A stretch of DNA of 64,000 nucleotides from contig CAKUHA010000003.1 in NCBI GenBank assembly GCA_934655755.1, positions 1 to 64,000 on the forward strand, written 5' to 3'. Position 1 is the stretch's first letter, and every line of letters begins with the position of its first letter. Both the position numbers and the translations under genes were made by a program. This DNA is from an uncultured Collinsella sp. (GTDB lineage: Bacteria; Actinomycetota; Coriobacteriia; Coriobacteriales; Coriobacteriaceae). The notes beneath the pieces were generated by a model. It saw nothing but the letters and a program-made list of their open reading frames with translations. It was not told the origin of the DNA and made no database searches. Shown piece after piece: positions 53,389 to 62,907 of the stretch.

Positions 53389-54027
53389 ATGGCAGACATC
53401 GCATTCGAGAAGGACCTGAAGGTCACCGAGACCGGCATCGGGGGCCTCAAGGTCGTCGACCTCGCCGTCCACGGCGACTCGCGCGGCTGGTTCAAGGAGA
53501 ACTGGCAGCGCGCCAAGATGTGCGCGCTCGGCATCCCCGACCTCCGCGTCGTCCAGAACAACGTCTCCTACAACGACAGCCGCGGCGTCACCCGCGGCAT
53601 CCACGCCGAGCCCTGGGACAAGTTCATCTCCGTGGCCCGCGGCTCGGTCTTCGGCGCCTGGGTGGACCTGCGCGAGGGCAGCGCCACCTTCGGCAGGGTC
53701 TTCACGACCGTCCTGGACCCGTCCAAGGCCATCTACGTCCCGCGCGGCGTCGGCAACTCCTTCCAGGCACTGGAGGACGGCACCGCCTACACCTACCTGG
53801 TGGACGCCCACTGGTCGCTGGAGCTGAAGAAGACCTACACCTTCGTGAACCTCGCCGACCCCGAGCTCGCCATCGAGTGGCCGATCCCGCTCGATAAGGC
53901 CACCGTATCCGAGGCCGACCTGAACTACCCGCACCTCAAGGACGTCGTCCCGATGGCGCCCAGGAGGACGCTCGTCACCGGGTGCGACGGCCAGCTGGGC
54001 CATGCTGTGCGCGAGCTCGTTAGGTAG
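53389..54027 (+). pseudogene. Second rmlC with truncated rmlD tail
   Basis: 212 codons from ATG 53389 with GGAAGGGGAGAG upstream. The RmlC cupin (1 to ~185) is complete and nearly identical to the first copy, so epimerase activity is possible. The RmlD part stops about 20 residues in, right after TGCDGQLGHAVREL, so reductase is lost. It is marked as a pseudogene of the fusion, but a working RmlC alone cannot be excluded. Confidence 0.8.
53456..53925 (+). repeat. 470-bp direct repeat in rmlC, copy 2
   Basis: Identical to 44822-45291 in the same orientation. Recombination between the copies would remove 8634 bp. Confidence 0.9.
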
Positions 54028-54174
54028 CCTCGAAGCTGCCGTTTCGAAGGCAAACGCCAGTTTGAATGATTTACGAAGTCCTTATGCAAGATGTAAATTC
54101 GCGGAATGTATATCGATAGTAATTTCTTACACTAAAATTAGCTTGTTAAATTAATACCTTGAGAATGGATTTGT

Positions 54175-54867
54175 GTGTCCTATTATCCAAGAACCCTTGT
54201 TGCCATCCCGGCATACAATGAGGAAGAGTGTATAGAAAACACCATAATCGAGCTTAGGCAAGTTGCGCCTAAGTTCGATTTTGTAGTTATTAATGACGGA
54301 TCTCACGACCGCACACTTTCTATATGCGAGAATATCGGTTGCAATATTATTAACATGCCAATTAACTGTGGCCTTACAGTTGGTTTCCAGACTGCGGCTC
54401 GATATGCCGTTGACCATGGATACGACTATATGATCCAATTTGATGCTGACGGGCAACATCGTCCGGAGTATTTGGCTGCTCTTGTTGAGAAGGCGGTTAA
54501 TACTGGTTCCGACATTGTTATCGGTTCTAGGTTTCTGACTGTCCGCAAAGATAAATCGATGCGCATGGTTGGCTCACGCATGATTACTGTTTTGATTAAA
54601 ATGCTGACCGGTCATCGCATTAGTGACCCCACATCTGGCTTCAGGCTGTTTAGTCGCCCTGTACTCGAAAGATACTATTACGACAACACTCTTAATCCTG
54701 AGCCAGAATCAATTGCTTTGTTTTTAAAACAAGGATACTCAGTCTCTGAAGTTCAGGTTTCGATGCGTGAACGCCAAGGTGGAGAAAGCTACTTAAATCC
54801 GGTTAAATCTATGCAGTATATGCTTCGGGTATTCGTAACGCTTCTAATTGTTCAATGGTTTAGGTGA
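54175..54867 (+). CDS. DPM1-like family 2 glycosyltransferase (polyprenyl-phosphate sugar synthase type)
   Basis: The 230-residue GT-A protein starts at GTG 54175. It has TLVAIPAYNEEECIENTI, FVVINDGSHDRT, and QFDADGQHRPEYL (~93-105), followed by IGSRFL. This is the DPM1/undecaprenyl-phosphate glycosyltransferase pattern. Such enzymes charge a lipid carrier with one sugar for use outside the membrane. The following DUF2304 membrane protein is a frequent partner. The start is weakly supported: GAGAATGG lies 8 nt upstream. Confidence 0.85.
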   Translation: MSYYPRTLVAIPAYNEEECIENTIIELRQVAPKFDFVVINDGSHDRTLSICENIGCNIINMPINCGLTVGFQTAARYAVDHGYDYMIQFDADGQHRPEYLAALVEKAVNTGSDIVIGSRFLTVRKDKSMRMVGSRMITVLIKMLTGHRISDPTSGFRLFSRPVLERYYYDNTLNPEPESIALFLKQGYSVSEVQVSMRERQGGESYLNPVKSMQYMLRVFVTLLIVQWFR

Positions 54868-54872
54868 TGGTT

Positions 54873-55196
54873 ATGTCTATATCACTTCGCGTGTTGCTGA
54901 TTGTCAGCGCTGCTATTGTTTTGATATTTGTTGTCCGAAAGCTTAAAAAGTCTCAGATGCAAGCTCTGGATTCGTTATTCTGGCTGTTGTTTAGCTTGAG
55001 TTTTGTGATTCTTGGCATTTTTCCCGAAATAGCAATCGCTTGTTCAACTCTTTTTGGTTTTGTTTCGCCCTCAAACTTAGTTATTTTGTATGTGATTGCT
55101 GTTCTCGTCGTTCGTGATTTCTGTAATTCCCTGCGCCTGGCTAAGTTGGAAGAGCGTTTGAACTCTCTTGTTCAGGCGGTCGCATTAGATAAATAA
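54873..55196 (+). CDS. DUF2304 membrane protein
   Basis: The 107-residue protein has three hydrophobic segments (about 5-22, 36-55, 65-85) and a short amphipathic tail (LAKLEERLNSLVQAV). This is the DUF2304 layout, a small protein usually encoded directly after a DPM1-like GT, as here. AGGTG lies 6 nt before ATG 54873. An ATG at 54867 would sit directly on that site. A role in anchoring the GT or moving its lipid product is inferred. Confidence 0.82.
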   Translation: MSISLRVLLIVSAAIVLIFVVRKLKKSQMQALDSLFWLLFSLSFVILGIFPEIAIACSTLFGFVSPSNLVILYVIAVLVVRDFCNSLRLAKLEERLNSLVQAVALDK

Positions 55197-55368
55197 TGTC
55201 TACTTGAGTATTTGTTCGTTGGAACGATGCTGATTTTGTAAAACGACGTTCGCGTCGAAAATGTTGGTGTAAGGGCGACACCCTTGCGTCCGTTTAAAGA
55301 AGAGCGGCCTTCGTCCTAGAATTTGAAATCACGACAACAACAGGTTCTAGGAAAGGACGAAGACCGTT

Positions 55369-55790
55369 ATGGAAATCCTATTAGACCCGTCTCCGGACAT
55401 GCATGTCATGCCCCGGTTCGACGACGGCGCCATCGACATATAGGAGCTGCTGCGCAGATTCGCCGAGCAGGTCGTGAACGCCGTGATGAATGCGGAGGCC
55501 GACCAGCTGTGCAGCGGCGCGAACAACCGCAACGGCTACCGCGAGAGGGCGCTCGCTACTTGCGTGGGCAGGATCGTCTCGCAGGTGTTCCGCGGACGCG
55601 GTCATGTGCGAGCAGGTCGAGATGTGGCAGGGATCCAGGTGCTTCTCGGGGACGAGGGAACGAACTCTACGGCGAGGGCGCAGGTGCGGAATCGTCGGAG
55701 CGGTCGACTGGGCGCGGCTTGAGGCGGATATTAGGAAGATTATCGAGTCCGGCCTCGAACTTGCGGGCAGAGTCGAGGCCGGCATAGGAT
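55369..55790 (+). pseudogene. IS256 (mutator) family transposase relic
   Basis: The frame begins MEILLDPSPDM, meets TAG at 55441, then continues ELLRRFAEQVVNAVMNAEA and NNRNGYRERAL, the N-terminal pattern of IS256-type transposases. Frameshifts follow and the remaining two thirds are absent. Just upstream is an inverted repeat (CTTCGTCC-TAGAA 55309-55321, complement at 55345-55362), perhaps left from the element's end. The flanks 55197-55308 and 55791-55926 hold no gene. Confidence 0.65.
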
Positions 55791-55926
55791 ATTAACCGTA
55801 TTTCAGGTTCCCGATCGCCGACCGACTCGCTTCGGATCGGGCACCAAACCATCTTTCTTGTTACTTCCATTGCTGGGGTCATGTCGGGTCGCAATTCTTT
55901 GCCGGTATTAATATTTCACTTAAACA

Positions 55927-57900
55927 TTAAAAATCAATTTGATATAGTCGCATATCGCCATCGGAAAGCAGGCATGTAAAACCGGGGGTATCGTCTGTGA
56001 TGTCTAATATGCCTTTCCATTCGCTTGGATCAAAGTAGCCAACATTTACGGTTTCATCGAGGATGAGCACATAACGTGCGCGGGTTTTCTGTATTGCATT
56101 TAAGACGTCATTGTTTTCGGAGGCCTCGTAGAGTGAAGTTTTAAACAACTCGTATTCTTTATTAGGCGTAGAGTAAAACTGACGAGAGATCACGTTTATA
56201 TCATCGGATGCATATAACCAGATGCTGCCATCTGAAGGTATATTGATCACAGATTTTTTCCCAACGATTCGTTTTACTTTGTCTACAAATCGCCTTTCTT
56301 CAGGTGAAATAGAAACGCCTGACGTTAGTGAGTAGTTCACCTTTATTTGTTCGCAGAGATATCTGTAATTATTTTTGCTGAATGAAATGGTTTTAGGATA
56401 AGCAACTATGAGGATAGCCATGCATATGGTGAACGCAGGAATTAGCAAGTCGACAGGTTTTATTCTGCCACTATTTAATAGGGGCCTAATAAGTACGTGA
56501 GCGATTTTGCATAGTCCGATTGCGGCTAGCGGCACGGCGACAATTGCTAGCACTCCGTCTAGTCGAATAGTTCCCGAGTACCAGAAGCCACATATGAGCT
56601 GACGAAGCGGATGGTTCAGAGTCATGCATATAAACGTCAGGGCGGCAATTAAAATATATGAGACTGAAAGCCATTTATATCTAGTGCTTGCGAACGCGGC
56701 GACAAGTCCAATACACACAAGCAGTCCGAGTATGGGTTGCGCGTTGGTGGGTTGTCCGTATTTCAAAAGAAGGATGTTCTTTAAAGCCTCTAGCGGTGTT
56801 GCCGTCGGTTCTCTATATACGTTGACGATAGGTTGGATAAAAGGCAATGAATATACCAATAGCCAGAGGATGCCGATTAATCCAATCGTTAGAATTGAAG
56901 CTAGAAAACGTAGCTCAATTCTGTTCGTATAGCGTCCTGCCGTTTTGCAGGAAAATTGGACAATCAACGGAATACAAATTACACCGGCAGAGAAAACTGC
57001 ATTAGTTTGCGAGCCTACAAGGGCAATGAATGATATGGATAATATGCATATTGCGCATACTGTGGGAGACAGTGATTTGGATTTTGATATTTCGATCGAC
57101 GCTTCGTTTGAAAGACAATCGTTTGTTATCAACTGATAGAACGCAAAAAGAAATGCTGGTAATTGTGCGTTTGCTAGTAAATTGGAATCAAATTGTCCCA
57201 CAATTAAAAAAGCCCAAGGAAAATAGGAAAATAGGACGCAAGTAATTCCACCTGCATAAATAAGGTTCTTATCGTTTTTAAAAATGGAAGAAAGAAATAG
57301 CCATGTGGAAAGGGGGTAGACACATGAGCAGATAATGAAATTAATCGCATTATGTGCAATGACGATATTCGTTTTTGACAAGTCGCTTGCGACGGCAGTA
57401 ATGATGTGCCATGCCGCGGGATAGAATATACCTTGGCCTGCGTTCATCAAGTCTGGATATTCAGAGGCATGCAGAATCGAATACCTTCCTGAATCAAGCA
57501 TTGCTTTTGCGCACGATAAATGGAAAGTTGTATCAGTCTGCACCGAATAAGACGCCGGTCCGTCTATATTGCGAAGGAATATAGAGACGGTCAGGATTGT
57601 TCCCACAAGCATATAAGTTGATAGCGTTAAATATTGATCGATAGTTGGTGTCGCCCTTGTTTTTTTAAATAGCATAAAAAACATGAGGCTAAGTAATAAA
57701 ACCAGCAAATAAAAATGGAGCGAAGACATGCTTATTGGATATGCTATTAAACCCACAACTATGAATAGTGCTACAGATGCTGTTGGCGAGAAAGCGATTG
57801 CTTGTAGGGGGTTGCTAAATAAAGCCCTTCCGATGAAGTAGCCCGGAACCATTATCGTTATAATGCCACAAAGAAAAGCAGCAATAAAAGACGCCCACAT
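55927..57900 (-). CDS. Large polytopic membrane protein, DUF6541-like
   Basis: About 657 residues if ATG 57900 is used (AAAGGG 13 nt upstream). A TTG at 57960 would add 20 residues and is possible. The first ~500 residues hold about thirteen hydrophobic segments and the last ~150 form an extracytoplasmic domain. A loop with QTDTTFHLSCAKAMLDSG and YPAAWHIITA resembles the D-x-x-x-H and YPxGWH blocks of DUF6541 proteins, which look like GT-C or polymerase-type membrane enzymes. It follows the similar gene at 57994 by 33-93 nt, so the pair likely forms an operon. Polymerase or sugar-transfer activity is a guess. Confidence 0.6.
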   Translation of the reverse strand: MWASFIAAFLCGIITIMVPGYFIGRALFSNPLQAIAFSPTASVALFIVVGLIAYPISMSSLHFYLLVLLLSLMFFMLFKKTRATPTIDQYLTLSTYMLVGTILTVSIFLRNIDGPASYSVQTDTTFHLSCAKAMLDSGRYSILHASEYPDLMNAGQGIFYPAAWHIITAVASDLSKTNIVIAHNAINFIICSCVYPLSTWLFLSSIFKNDKNLIYAGGITCVLFSYFPWAFLIVGQFDSNLLANAQLPAFLFAFYQLITNDCLSNEASIEISKSKSLSPTVCAICILSISFIALVGSQTNAVFSAGVICIPLIVQFSCKTAGRYTNRIELRFLASILTIGLIGILWLLVYSLPFIQPIVNVYREPTATPLEALKNILLLKYGQPTNAQPILGLLVCIGLVAAFASTRYKWLSVSYILIAALTFICMTLNHPLRQLICGFWYSGTIRLDGVLAIVAVPLAAIGLCKIAHVLIRPLLNSGRIKPVDLLIPAFTICMAILIVAYPKTISFSKNNYRYLCEQIKVNYSLTSGVSISPEERRFVDKVKRIVGKKSVINIPSDGSIWLYASDDINVISRQFYSTPNKEYELFKTSLYEASENNDVLNAIQKTRARYVLILDETVNVGYFDPSEWKGILDITDDTPGFTCLLSDGDMRLYQIDF

Positions 57901-57993
57901 GAGTATAATCTGCCCTTTCGACTGTATAGTACTTGTGTCTTTTGAATTGGTCAGTATCAATCTTTTCGTCGAAGCATCGTTTGGCGTACTTCA

Positions 57994-60024
57994 TTAATTA
58001 GTGATTTTATATAGCGCCATATTTCCTGTCTGTAAAACCAATTCAAAACCTGGCGTTTTCTCAGTTATTGAGAGAATTCCCGTCCAGTTTTGCTGTTCAA
58101 AGCCCGGATACCACGCCTTCATATTTTTCTCGTCTGCCTCGAGGCGGAGAACATACTGAATGTTCTTACTGCTGACATTGGCCCTTGTTGAATTCGAGCT
58201 GGTGTAATTGCAGAGATTCGAACGAAGATCAATGGCCCAGCTGCTCGTGGTTAATTCGGTGTAGTTTTCATCATTGCAGAAGAGTAGATTGAGGTTGGCG
58301 ACGCCTTTAGCAAAACAGCTTCCATCATATGGGGTGTTAGCGATTACGGCGTTGGGGCCGGTAATCGTGGCAACTTTATTCAGGAATTCAATTTTGGAGT
58401 CAGTTAGAATTGCTCCTTCCTCAACCCTCGTAAATCCTCTCATGTTTGCGGTCATGGTCGAATAGGGAGTGGTAATTTCTGCGACACCTTGGATAACAAA
58501 AGAGGGTAGTGCAAATACAATAAAGAGCGCGAGGACCGCGGCAATGGCAACGATGCAGGACTTGCTTGGCATATCAAGGCGATCAGCGATTGCTTTGACT
58601 GCCCCTAAAAGTAAGGTGAATCCAGAATATGCTACGGGAATGCAGCAGAAGGCCAGCATTGCAGCAACTCTGTACGGGTCGGTGTACCAGAAGCCTGTCA
58701 GCACATGTTTAATAACGTTATCGCCGAAAGCTGCTGCAACGACATAAAGAACTACTGCCAATGAGCATGAAATAACTGGCCAATATAGCTTTTTACGAAG
58801 CAACCCTAGGGCTCCTGCCGCGCATAGCAATGCTACAAAAATACTTGCAGGTTGAATGGGGTAAGCAGTAAATAGGCAGTCGACTATTGCTTGCCAAATC
58901 GTGCTTATCGGGCTCCAGTAGTAGGAAACTACGCCCTGAAAAGGTGGAAGTTTATATACAAATAACCATATTAATGAGATGAAAAGGCCCGCAGCGGAGC
59001 CGGCAATCAGCTTGACTTTATCTTTTCCAAGCCTATTTGCAAATTGCCTTTCTCCGGCGTGCCTGGAGCAGATCCATACGGTATAAGGAATGAGAAATAC
59101 GGCACACACGAAAATGCCGTTGGGCTGCGTGACGCCAACTCCGCCACAGCACAGAATAAAAGCGGCGATCTTGGTTGACCTATAAGCGCTTGAATCAGTT
59201 GTTGCATCGATAAATAAGGCGGCTGCAACTGGGACAAGACACATTGTGGCAAGATTCGGAAATAGAGGCCATACTGCGAGCAATACCCAGGGTGATGCCG
59301 GTAAAACCAGAGAAACAATGGCCCCGGTGGCGACTCGCAGCTTGGATTCATTTGGAAATATTTGGCTAATTAAGTAATAAGATCCTATGGGCAGCGAAAT
59401 GCCGATAAGAGTGAAATTAATTACATTTGTTCCAATTCCAATGCTGGTCGATGCCAATACACAGGTTATAGCAGACGGGATATGCCATCCAAGGGGATAA
59501 AACCCTCCGGTCTGGGATAAATAGGGGTTGAGCGATTGAGAGGTGCCTATTCCATACATAGACACGTTTAGTGTCGACCAATCCGTTGAGTTTAGAAGGC
59601 TGCGAATGTAAGCATAGTGACGAATGTTGTCTTCGGATTGCGTTAAATGGGACCAGTCTGCCAAAGAGTGCGAAAAGAACCAATAGGCAAAGACGAAGCC
59701 GGTTCCTACGCAAATTAATAGAGGTAAGAAATCCTGTCCATTAAGCCTGGCTATGGAAGGATTTGTCCTTCTGGTTTTTGAAACAACCAGCAAACATAGG
59801 GAGATGCCAATCGAGAGTAAAACTGCAAGAGTAAGCATGCTAATCGCTGAGATGGCAATATGTAATTTAGAACACAAGATGCCGACTAACACATATTCAA
59901 AAATACTCGTTGGAGGCGCCGCTGCGGCGGTCGCTGCTGGGTTGTCAAAGCGGTTGTTCCAAATAATGCAGCCAGGAAGATAGAGGACTGCAAGCGCAAT
60001 GAGGAACGCTGTTAGAGGAAACAA
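57994..60024 (-). CDS. Large polytopic membrane protein, DUF6541-like
   Basis: 676 residues from TTG 60024, seven nt after AAGGAG. The N-terminus AFLIALAVLYLPGCIIW starts the first membrane segment. About thirteen segments follow, then an extracytoplasmic C-terminal domain (~500-676). SEDNIRHYAYIRSLLNS and GGFYPLGWHIPSA fit DUF6541. It is a paralogue of the next gene downstream. ATTATA at 60069-60074 reads TATAAT on this strand and may be the -10. With the DPM1-like GT and DUF2304 nearby, use of a polyprenyl-phosphate sugar outside the membrane is a reasonable inference. Confidence 0.62.
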   Translation of the reverse strand: MFPLTAFLIALAVLYLPGCIIWNNRFDNPAATAAAAPPTSIFEYVLVGILCSKLHIAISAISMLTLAVLLSIGISLCLLVVSKTRRTNPSIARLNGQDFLPLLICVGTGFVFAYWFFSHSLADWSHLTQSEDNIRHYAYIRSLLNSTDWSTLNVSMYGIGTSQSLNPYLSQTGGFYPLGWHIPSAITCVLASTSIGIGTNVINFTLIGISLPIGSYYLISQIFPNESKLRVATGAIVSLVLPASPWVLLAVWPLFPNLATMCLVPVAAALFIDATTDSSAYRSTKIAAFILCCGGVGVTQPNGIFVCAVFLIPYTVWICSRHAGERQFANRLGKDKVKLIAGSAAGLFISLIWLFVYKLPPFQGVVSYYWSPISTIWQAIVDCLFTAYPIQPASIFVALLCAAGALGLLRKKLYWPVISCSLAVVLYVVAAAFGDNVIKHVLTGFWYTDPYRVAAMLAFCCIPVAYSGFTLLLGAVKAIADRLDMPSKSCIVAIAAVLALFIVFALPSFVIQGVAEITTPYSTMTANMRGFTRVEEGAILTDSKIEFLNKVATITGPNAVIANTPYDGSCFAKGVANLNLLFCNDENYTELTTSSWAIDLRSNLCNYTSSNSTRANVSSKNIQYVLRLEADEKNMKAWYPGFEQQNWTGILSITEKTPGFELVLQTGNMALYKITN

Positions 60025-60127
60025 AGGGATTCTCCTTTATGGGCTTCTCGGGCAATGGGTTTTATCTAATTATACGAAGTGGATGATAGTATTAGGCCAG
60101 TAGTATTCGTTACGTTAACGGTGGTCT

Positions 60128-62863
60128 ATGTTGAAAAATCCTAAAGTTTCGATTTTGGTGCCGATTTGCAATGTTGAGCGCTACTTGCGTGAGTGCCTAA
60201 ATAGTTTGGTAAATCAGACGCTTCGCGAAATTGAAATCATCTGTATCAATGACGGATCAACCGATTCATCCTTGTCGATTATTCGCGAATACGAGCGCCG
60301 CGATACACGCATTGTCGTTATTGATAAGCCAAATAGTGGCTATGGTGACTCAATGAACAAGGGTATTGAGCTTGCTTGTGGCGAGTATATCGGAATCGTT
60401 GAGTCCGACGACTTTGCTTCTCTCAATATGTTCGAAACGCTGTATACAGAAGCGGTAAAAAACGATCTCGATGTCGTCCGTTCAAATTACTATGCCCATC
60501 GTTCTGGAGAAGACCCGTCTTGCGATTATCTGGTCGAAAATCTTGCTGCCTGCGGTTCGTACGACAAGGTTTTTCATCCAATCGATAATCCTCGTGTCTT
60601 TATGTGCCAGCCCGCAATTTGGACAAGCATTTATAAAAAGTCGATGCTCGATAAGGAAGAAGTTCGTTTCCTGCCTACACCAGGGGCGTCGTTCCAGGAC
60701 ACGGCTTTCTATTTCAAGGCATTTTATGCTGCAGACAGAGTCAAGCTGCTCAAAGATGGCTATCTCCATTACCGCATCGATAACGCCAACTCTTCTGTAA
60801 AGAATCAGAATAAGCTCTTTTGCGTGTGCGATGAGTACGCTGAGGTTTGGGATTACGCCAAACGAGACCAGGACAAGTTCCGGATTTTAAAGTACTGGAT
60901 TCCTCGCCAACAATACGAGGGCTATCTATGGAATTTAAATCGTCTTGCTCCTGAGCTGCAACAACGTTTTTATCCAAGATATGTCGAGGAATTTAGTAAG
61001 ATTAAAGAAGCGGGCTTAATCGATTCCGATCGATTCGACTCGCGCACTTTGGCCCGCTTAAATAAGATGATCAATGACTCCGAGGCTTATTTCTTGGAGC
61101 AATATGGGCCCATTGAGCCTAGACGATCCATCTTGGTTTGCTGCAATGCTCTTTCTGTTGCGGACGCAAAAACCTCTGTCTGCAATTTGCTCGATAAGCT
61201 ATCAAATGACGACGAGGTGTTTGTTGTCTCGCCTGAGTCTGAATCTATTGTTTTTGAGCTTAAAAATGAATATGAAGGAATGGGCAGGCTTCGTAGCGAC
61301 GCTGACGTTCTTCAGCATCGCCTTCTGGGCCATTGTGATGTGACTGCATGTCGTGGTGGGAGCATTTCTATTGTTGCCTTTGGTGCGAGCGACGCCATTT
61401 TTGACGATCTTGCTGCCACCGCTGATGGCGAAGATGCTTATTCGACTGATGCCAAGAACTATGCCCTTCGAAACGTTGAGTTGCGGGCCGAGGGCTCTTC
61501 TACACTTGTAGCAGCTGCGCTGCGTGCGATTTCGAAACTTGACTTAAATCAAATCAAGCAGCTCCCGGTCAACTGGGCGGGTTTGCTATGTTCTTCTTGT
61601 ACGCCTGGGGCGGAGGGTTTCGACATTGCCATAGAGGATGCAAAAGAAATGGCGTGCTGCTTGTTCGGCATGTCTGAGTCCTATGAAAAAACTCGACTTC
61701 TTTACGGTCAGCTTCTCTCTGTATGGTCTTCTGTCCGTAAGGGGTATTCGAGCCTCGATTGGGACCAGGCCTGTCGTTTGCGCGAACAATATTATTCCAT
61801 GGCAAGCGTTGATGCACTATTTGCTCCTCATACCTGTTCGGATGTTGCGCCTTTCTTATCAGTGGTCGTCCCCGTATACAATGTCCATGAGTATCTCGAA
61901 GAGTGCTTGGATTCGGTGCTCCAGCAATCTTTTAAAGATTTTGAAGTGTTGCTTGTTAATGATGGCTCAACTGATGGCTCTTTGGACCTGCTGGAAGAGA
62001 TCGCGTCTCGTGACTCGCGTATTCATGTCCTGAGTCAGTTTAATTGTGGTGCCGGATCTGCCCGTAATAGGGCTATCGAACTTACCAGGGGCAAGCGCCT
62101 AATTTTCATTGATCCAGACGACAAATTTGCCACTGACCATGTGTTTTCCGAATTATTCGATGCCATGGACAAGTCGGGAGCTCTCATCTGTGGCGGCTCT
62201 CTTTCATTGTTAAAGCCGTCTGGAAAGATCAAGTCTGAGTTTTCATTCGATGAGTCTTTCTATCATGTTTCTTGCGAGCGCGAAGTGCCTCTCGAGCAGA
62301 TTTGGACTGACTACGGTTGGATTCGCTTTATGTACGACTCGTCCCTGTTTGTCGACGGTACAGTTCGCTTCCCTCAACTGAATTGGTATGAAGATCCGGT
62401 CTTTTTCTTGCGCGCGGTGAAAAAGGCAGGCGGCTGCAAGATCGTGCCGGTTGACGTGTACCACTATAGGGTCGGCTACAAAGAAACTGAATGGACGGTT
62501 GCTAGAGTCAGGGACATGCTTTGGGGCATGGGACACAATCTTGCTGTTGCCGATAGGCTGAAAATGCACGAGTTATACGTGACAATCGTCAATCGATTTA
62601 ACCGTGACTACTTAGATGCCATCTTAAAACAGATTAAGGATCCAGGAGTTTATGAACAGCTCGTCGCTATTCAGGCCTCCATCAACCATGGTCTGATAAA
62701 TGAGCATTCTGCATACGATGAGCCCTATTACTATCTTTCGCCTTTATATGGAGATCGAAAGAAACGACCTGTTGCTGTTGAGAGGCTTGCCCATAGAATT
62801 GCTGAGTCCAAGACGTATGTCTCTGTCCAACGTCTTATTTATAAGTTGACTGGACGCGGCTAA
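60128..62863 (+). CDS. Double family 2 glycosyltransferase
   Basis: 911 residues with two GT-A domains. Domain 1 (~5-330): SILVPICNVERYLRECLNSL, IICINDGSTDSS, VESDDF, and LPTPGASFQDTAFYFK. It is closely related to the GT at 20610. Domain 2 (~573-880): LSVVVPVYNVHEYLEECLDSV, LLVNDGSTDGS, FIDPDDKF. The ~240 residues between (~335-570) are not a known domain to me and may be a regulatory or docking region. Two active sites could add alternating sugars to one chain, as in other double GT2 polymerising enzymes. No membrane segment is visible. Confidence 0.84.
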   Translation: MLKNPKVSILVPICNVERYLRECLNSLVNQTLREIEIICINDGSTDSSLSIIREYERRDTRIVVIDKPNSGYGDSMNKGIELACGEYIGIVESDDFASLNMFETLYTEAVKNDLDVVRSNYYAHRSGEDPSCDYLVENLAACGSYDKVFHPIDNPRVFMCQPAIWTSIYKKSMLDKEEVRFLPTPGASFQDTAFYFKAFYAADRVKLLKDGYLHYRIDNANSSVKNQNKLFCVCDEYAEVWDYAKRDQDKFRILKYWIPRQQYEGYLWNLNRLAPELQQRFYPRYVEEFSKIKEAGLIDSDRFDSRTLARLNKMINDSEAYFLEQYGPIEPRRSILVCCNALSVADAKTSVCNLLDKLSNDDEVFVVSPESESIVFELKNEYEGMGRLRSDADVLQHRLLGHCDVTACRGGSISIVAFGASDAIFDDLAATADGEDAYSTDAKNYALRNVELRAEGSSTLVAAALRAISKLDLNQIKQLPVNWAGLLCSSCTPGAEGFDIAIEDAKEMACCLFGMSESYEKTRLLYGQLLSVWSSVRKGYSSLDWDQACRLREQYYSMASVDALFAPHTCSDVAPFLSVVVPVYNVHEYLEECLDSVLQQSFKDFEVLLVNDGSTDGSLDLLEEIASRDSRIHVLSQFNCGAGSARNRAIELTRGKRLIFIDPDDKFATDHVFSELFDAMDKSGALICGGSLSLLKPSGKIKSEFSFDESFYHVSCEREVPLEQIWTDYGWIRFMYDSSLFVDGTVRFPQLNWYEDPVFFLRAVKKAGGCKIVPVDVYHYRVGYKETEWTVARVRDMLWGMGHNLAVADRLKMHELYVTIVNRFNRDYLDAILKQIKDPGVYEQLVAIQASINHGLINEHSAYDEPYYYLSPLYGDRKKRPVAVERLAHRIAESKTYVSVQRLIYKLTGRG

Positions 62864-62907
62864 TAATTTTTATCCCGATTGGAAATTGGTAAAGAGGTTG
62901 TTTGGTC

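Noticed and set aside
53106-53897. 263-codon Arg/His/Gly-rich frame overlapping the second rmlC
   Set aside because: It is an alternative frame of GC-rich DNA. The RmlC frame is conserved with the first copy.
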